DNA of 64,000 bases. It comes from Selenomonadales bacterium (lineage in GTDB: Bacteria; Bacillota; Clostridia; Christensenellales; QALW01). Location: positions 11,198 to 75,197 of the forward strand of contig QALW01000003.1 of NCBI GenBank assembly GCA_003150515.1, in the 5' to 3' direction. The stretch's first letter is position 1; the number at the start of each line of letters is the position of its first letter. Shown in pieces: positions 63,220 to 64,000 of this stretch. Below the pieces are notes generated by a model, which ran no database searches, was not told the origin of the DNA, and was given only the letters and a program-made list of their open reading frames with translations. The position numbers and the translations under genes are program-made.

Positions 63220-63852
63220 TTAATCAATAACGGATAGAGCCGCCCGTCTAAGCTCCAGGCAGGCCCTGGATATATCTTCTGCTCCGAACAGAGCGGAAAC
63301 CACGGCTATTCCGCATATGCCGCCGCCTTTAAGCAGCTCTGCGTTTAAAGGGGTTATGCCGCCGATAGCTACCGACGGAATGGATACGCAGGAGGTAATC
63401 TCCTTTAACTGCCCGGCAGTAATGCGCAGCGCGTTTTTCTTAGTCGGGGAGGGGAAAACGGCTCCTACGCCCAGATAATCCGCGCCGTCCGCCTCCGCCT
63501 TTTGGGCCTGGGCGACTGTCTTGGCAGTGGCGCCGATTATGAAATCCTTTCCGGCCGCTTTGCGGATTTTATCTACCGGCATATCCTCAATGCCCACATG
63601 CACTCCGTCCGCTCCGCTTTTGAGCGCGGTCTCAAAACTGTCGTTAATAATGAGGGGAACGCCGTATTTGCTGCAAAGACGCTTAACCTCCGACGCCTCT
63701 TTAATAAATTGTTCCTCGCTTAAATTCTTTTCTCTCAGCTGAAGAATGCTCACCCCTCCCTCAAGCGCCTGCTCAATTTGTTCAAGCAGGGTGTATTTTC
63801 CCACCCAGGCGCGGTCGGTTACGGCGTAAAGCAGCAGCTGTTCCTTATTCAT
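63220..63852 (-). CDS. thiE: Thiamine-phosphate synthase
   Basis: ThiE joins HMP-PP and the thiazole phosphate. The 210-residue TIM-barrel protein has LQLREKNLSEEQF, PLIINDSFETAL, GADGVHVGIEDMP, IGATAKTVAQAQKAEADGADYLGVGAVFPSPTKKNA and SVAIGGITPLN. GGAGG precedes ATG. It is the first gene of the operon; a TPP riboswitch could lie further upstream but is not recognisable in the 150 bases available. Confidence 0.96.
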   Translation of the reverse strand: MNKEQLLLYAVTDRAWVGKYTLLEQIEQALEGGVSILQLREKNLSEEQFIKEASEVKRLCSKYGVPLIINDSFETALKSGADGVHVGIEDMPVDKIRKAAGKDFIIGATAKTVAQAQKAEADGADYLGVGAVFPSPTKKNALRITAGQLKEITSCVSIPSVAIGGITPLNAELLKGGGICGIAVVSALFGAEDISRACLELRRAALSVID

Positions 63853-63899
63853 ATTTTAAAGCCTCCGTGTTGAAATTTGTATTCGATCCCTCTGGGGGC

Positions 63900-64000
63900 G
63901 GGGGCGGCGCGGCCCCGGCCGGAGGCCGGGCCGCCATGGCGCGGGCGCAGCCCGCGCCATGGCGGGCTTTTTGCTGCGCAAAAAGCGCCGCGCCGCCCCC
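63900..64000. repeat. Three-armed element at the window edge
   Basis: A 13-bp stem GGGGGCGGCGCGG/CCGCGCCGCCCCC encloses arms CCCCGGCC..GGCCGGG, CCGCCATGGCGCGGGC.. and GCTTTTTGC.GCAAAAAGC. It may extend beyond the window. Confidence 0.8.

Noticed and set aside
63853..64000. TPP riboswitch before thiE
   Set aside because: No CTGAGA-type core is present in the visible bases; the window ends in a three-armed repeat. It could still lie outside.

Overview
The window looks like a chromosome segment of an anaerobic Bacillota, most likely an uncultured gut Clostridia. The support is strong GGAGG ribosome binding sites, TTGACA/TATAAT-type promoters, a flavodiiron protein, PlsY and UgtP-like lipid genes, and lipoproteins with Ser/Thr-rich linkers. 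No rRNA, tRNA or CRISPR array was recognised.

Host backbone, left: the 3' part of purL, then serC and serA (serine synthesis), then a solute-binding lipoprotein. Between about 6.63 and 22.29 kb lies a foreign mobilizable element. Its mobility genes (large serine recombinase, a small accessory protein, a MOBP-type relaxase, MobC, TnpV) carry four in-frame stops and two apparent single-A frameshifts, so it seems immobilized. Its cargo is open and intact: an AbiE toxin-antitoxin pair, a type IIG-like restriction-methylase, a second N6-adenine methylase, and a Hachiman pair (HamA nuclease, HamB helicase). Between mobC and abiE sits an array of 25-nt hairpins with a period of about 35 nt, whose stems differ but stay paired.

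Host backbone, right: an LRR surface protein, glmS, a TIM-barrel isomerase with an MFS transporter, two paralogous SGNH-hydrolase lipoproteins, tandem small regulators, an XRE-PfkB fusion with a class II aldolase, a two-gene half-size TSUP permease, rsmE-mtaB, a HIT protein with a phosphoesterase, a DegV group, a lipid operon (plsY and a glycosyltransferase), a large glycoside-hydrolase-like protein, an ABC-2 exporter, a beta-helix surface protein, rplJ-rplL with an L10 leader, a GNAT protein, a flavodiiron protein, and a thiE-thiD-thiC operon.

The most striking host feature is at gene 3' ends. Nearly every host transcription unit is followed by GC-rich inverted repeats. About nineteen of these fold as a long outer stem enclosing exactly three abutting hairpin arms, a four-way junction with few or no unpaired bases. 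The arms recur as a family (GGCAGGCG.., GGGCCG.., GCGGCCG..) with compensating changes, two copies sit nested inside larger ones, and the foreign element has none. These elements and the hairpin array are the best candidates for something undescribed here.
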